Assembly (NCBI GenBank): GCA_001774245.1
Contig: MEZF01000006.1
Location: 217 to 19,987 of the forward strand
Direction of reading: 5' to 3'
DNA from: Candidatus Bathyarchaeota archaeon RBG_13_52_12
Lineage (GTDB): Archaea; Thermoproteota; Bathyarchaeia; TCS64
Length of the DNA: 19,771 nt
Shown: positions 19,605-19,771 of the stretch, in pieces
How positions within the stretch are numbered: position 1 is the first letter of the stretch
Layout: the number at the start of each line of letters is the position of its first letter
Made by a program: the position numbers and the translations under genes
Notes under the pieces: generated by a model
Told to the model about the DNA's origin: nothing
Database searches by the model: none
Seen by the model: the letters and a program-made list of their open reading frames with translations, nothing else

Positions 19605-19771
19605 GGTCCTCTGAGCTGGCTTTGCTGCGGAGGCTCTCCTAGTGGGTACTGTGCTTGTGTTCCTGTGTTTATGGGTCCTCTAGTGTGCTGTATGTTTGTT
19701 TCTGGTTAGGGGGTTGGTTTACACCTGTTTCTTGTCTGTGTGTGGGTGTTTTTCATCAACTGTGTGCTCAT
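19605..19771. other. G/T-rich tail after the transposase remnant
   Basis: No gene is seen. The plus strand from about 19665 to the edge is strongly G+T biased with many TGTG/TTGT words. This may be the untranslated end of the insertion element or unrelated flanking DNA; the right element border was not found. Confidence 0.4.

Noticed and set aside
1..19771. CRISPR arrays or a defence island
   Set aside because: No regularly spaced repeat series and no cas, restriction or toxin genes were found; TnpB is transposon-borne.

Overview
The window reads as a piece of an archaeal chromosome. Pointers are a class I lysyl-tRNA synthetase, RNA polymerase subunit K (Rpo6), an endonuclease IV with all nine metal ligands, a bifunctional archaeal-type CoaBC, and many genes that start at ATG, GTG or TTG about 25-35 bases downstream of an A/T-rich TATA-like box (leaderless or short-leader transcription). 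A BlaI/MecI-like regulator, acyl-CoA dehydrogenase and hotdog thioesterase fit a Thermoproteota lineage such as Bathyarchaeia. That placement is a guess; only 'archaeon' is well supported.

Layout. (1) 1-128: the C-terminal end of an IS200/IS605 TnpB nuclease with its right-end hairpin. (2) 227-2514: a DUF1805 protein, then leftward DUF167 and metallo-beta-lactamase genes, a leftward BlaI-type regulator and a leftward hotdog thioesterase. (3) 2581-4338: a fumarylacetoacetase-family hydrolase, a hairpin-rich gap, rpoK and a two-helix membrane protein. (4) 4344-7414: a leftward saccharopine/lysine dehydrogenase-like enzyme, divergent from an acyl-CoA dehydrogenase and a DinB-like protein. (5) 7530-9883: a carbamoyltransferase of the ornithine type followed by a class III aminotransferase. 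(6) 9928-11356: endonuclease IV, a small leftward unknown gene, an AT-rich gap with inverted repeats, and tRNA-Thr(GGT). (7) 11397-14817: a HAD phosphatase, class I LysRS, a leftward 4-oxalocrotonate tautomerase-like protein and a dCMP deaminase. (8) 14886-18460: a 45-residue coiled-coil protein, CoaBC, an Eis-like acetyltransferase, a SnoaL/NTF2-like protein and a leftward charged small protein. (9) 18619-19604: a broken DDE transposase gene, followed by a G/T-rich tail to the window edge.

How the genes fit together. Most are housekeeping or general metabolic genes in short, often single-gene transcription units with alternating strands, so few operons are visible. The best-supported groupings are DUF167 with the MBL hydrolase (24-base gap), carbamoyltransferase with aminotransferase (41-base gap), and CoaBC with the acetyltransferase (22-base gap). 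The carbamoyltransferase keeps its carbamoyl-phosphate motifs but differs at two ornithine-side positions, so its acceptor may not be ornithine. Transposon remnants lie at both ends.

No CRISPR array, rRNA or defence island is visible. The observations most worth following are the carbamoyltransferase substitutions, the hairpin-rich segment ahead of rpoK, the half-site array over the lysS promoter region, the inverted-repeat AT-rich gap before the tRNA, and the TnpB 3' end with its probable omega-RNA.
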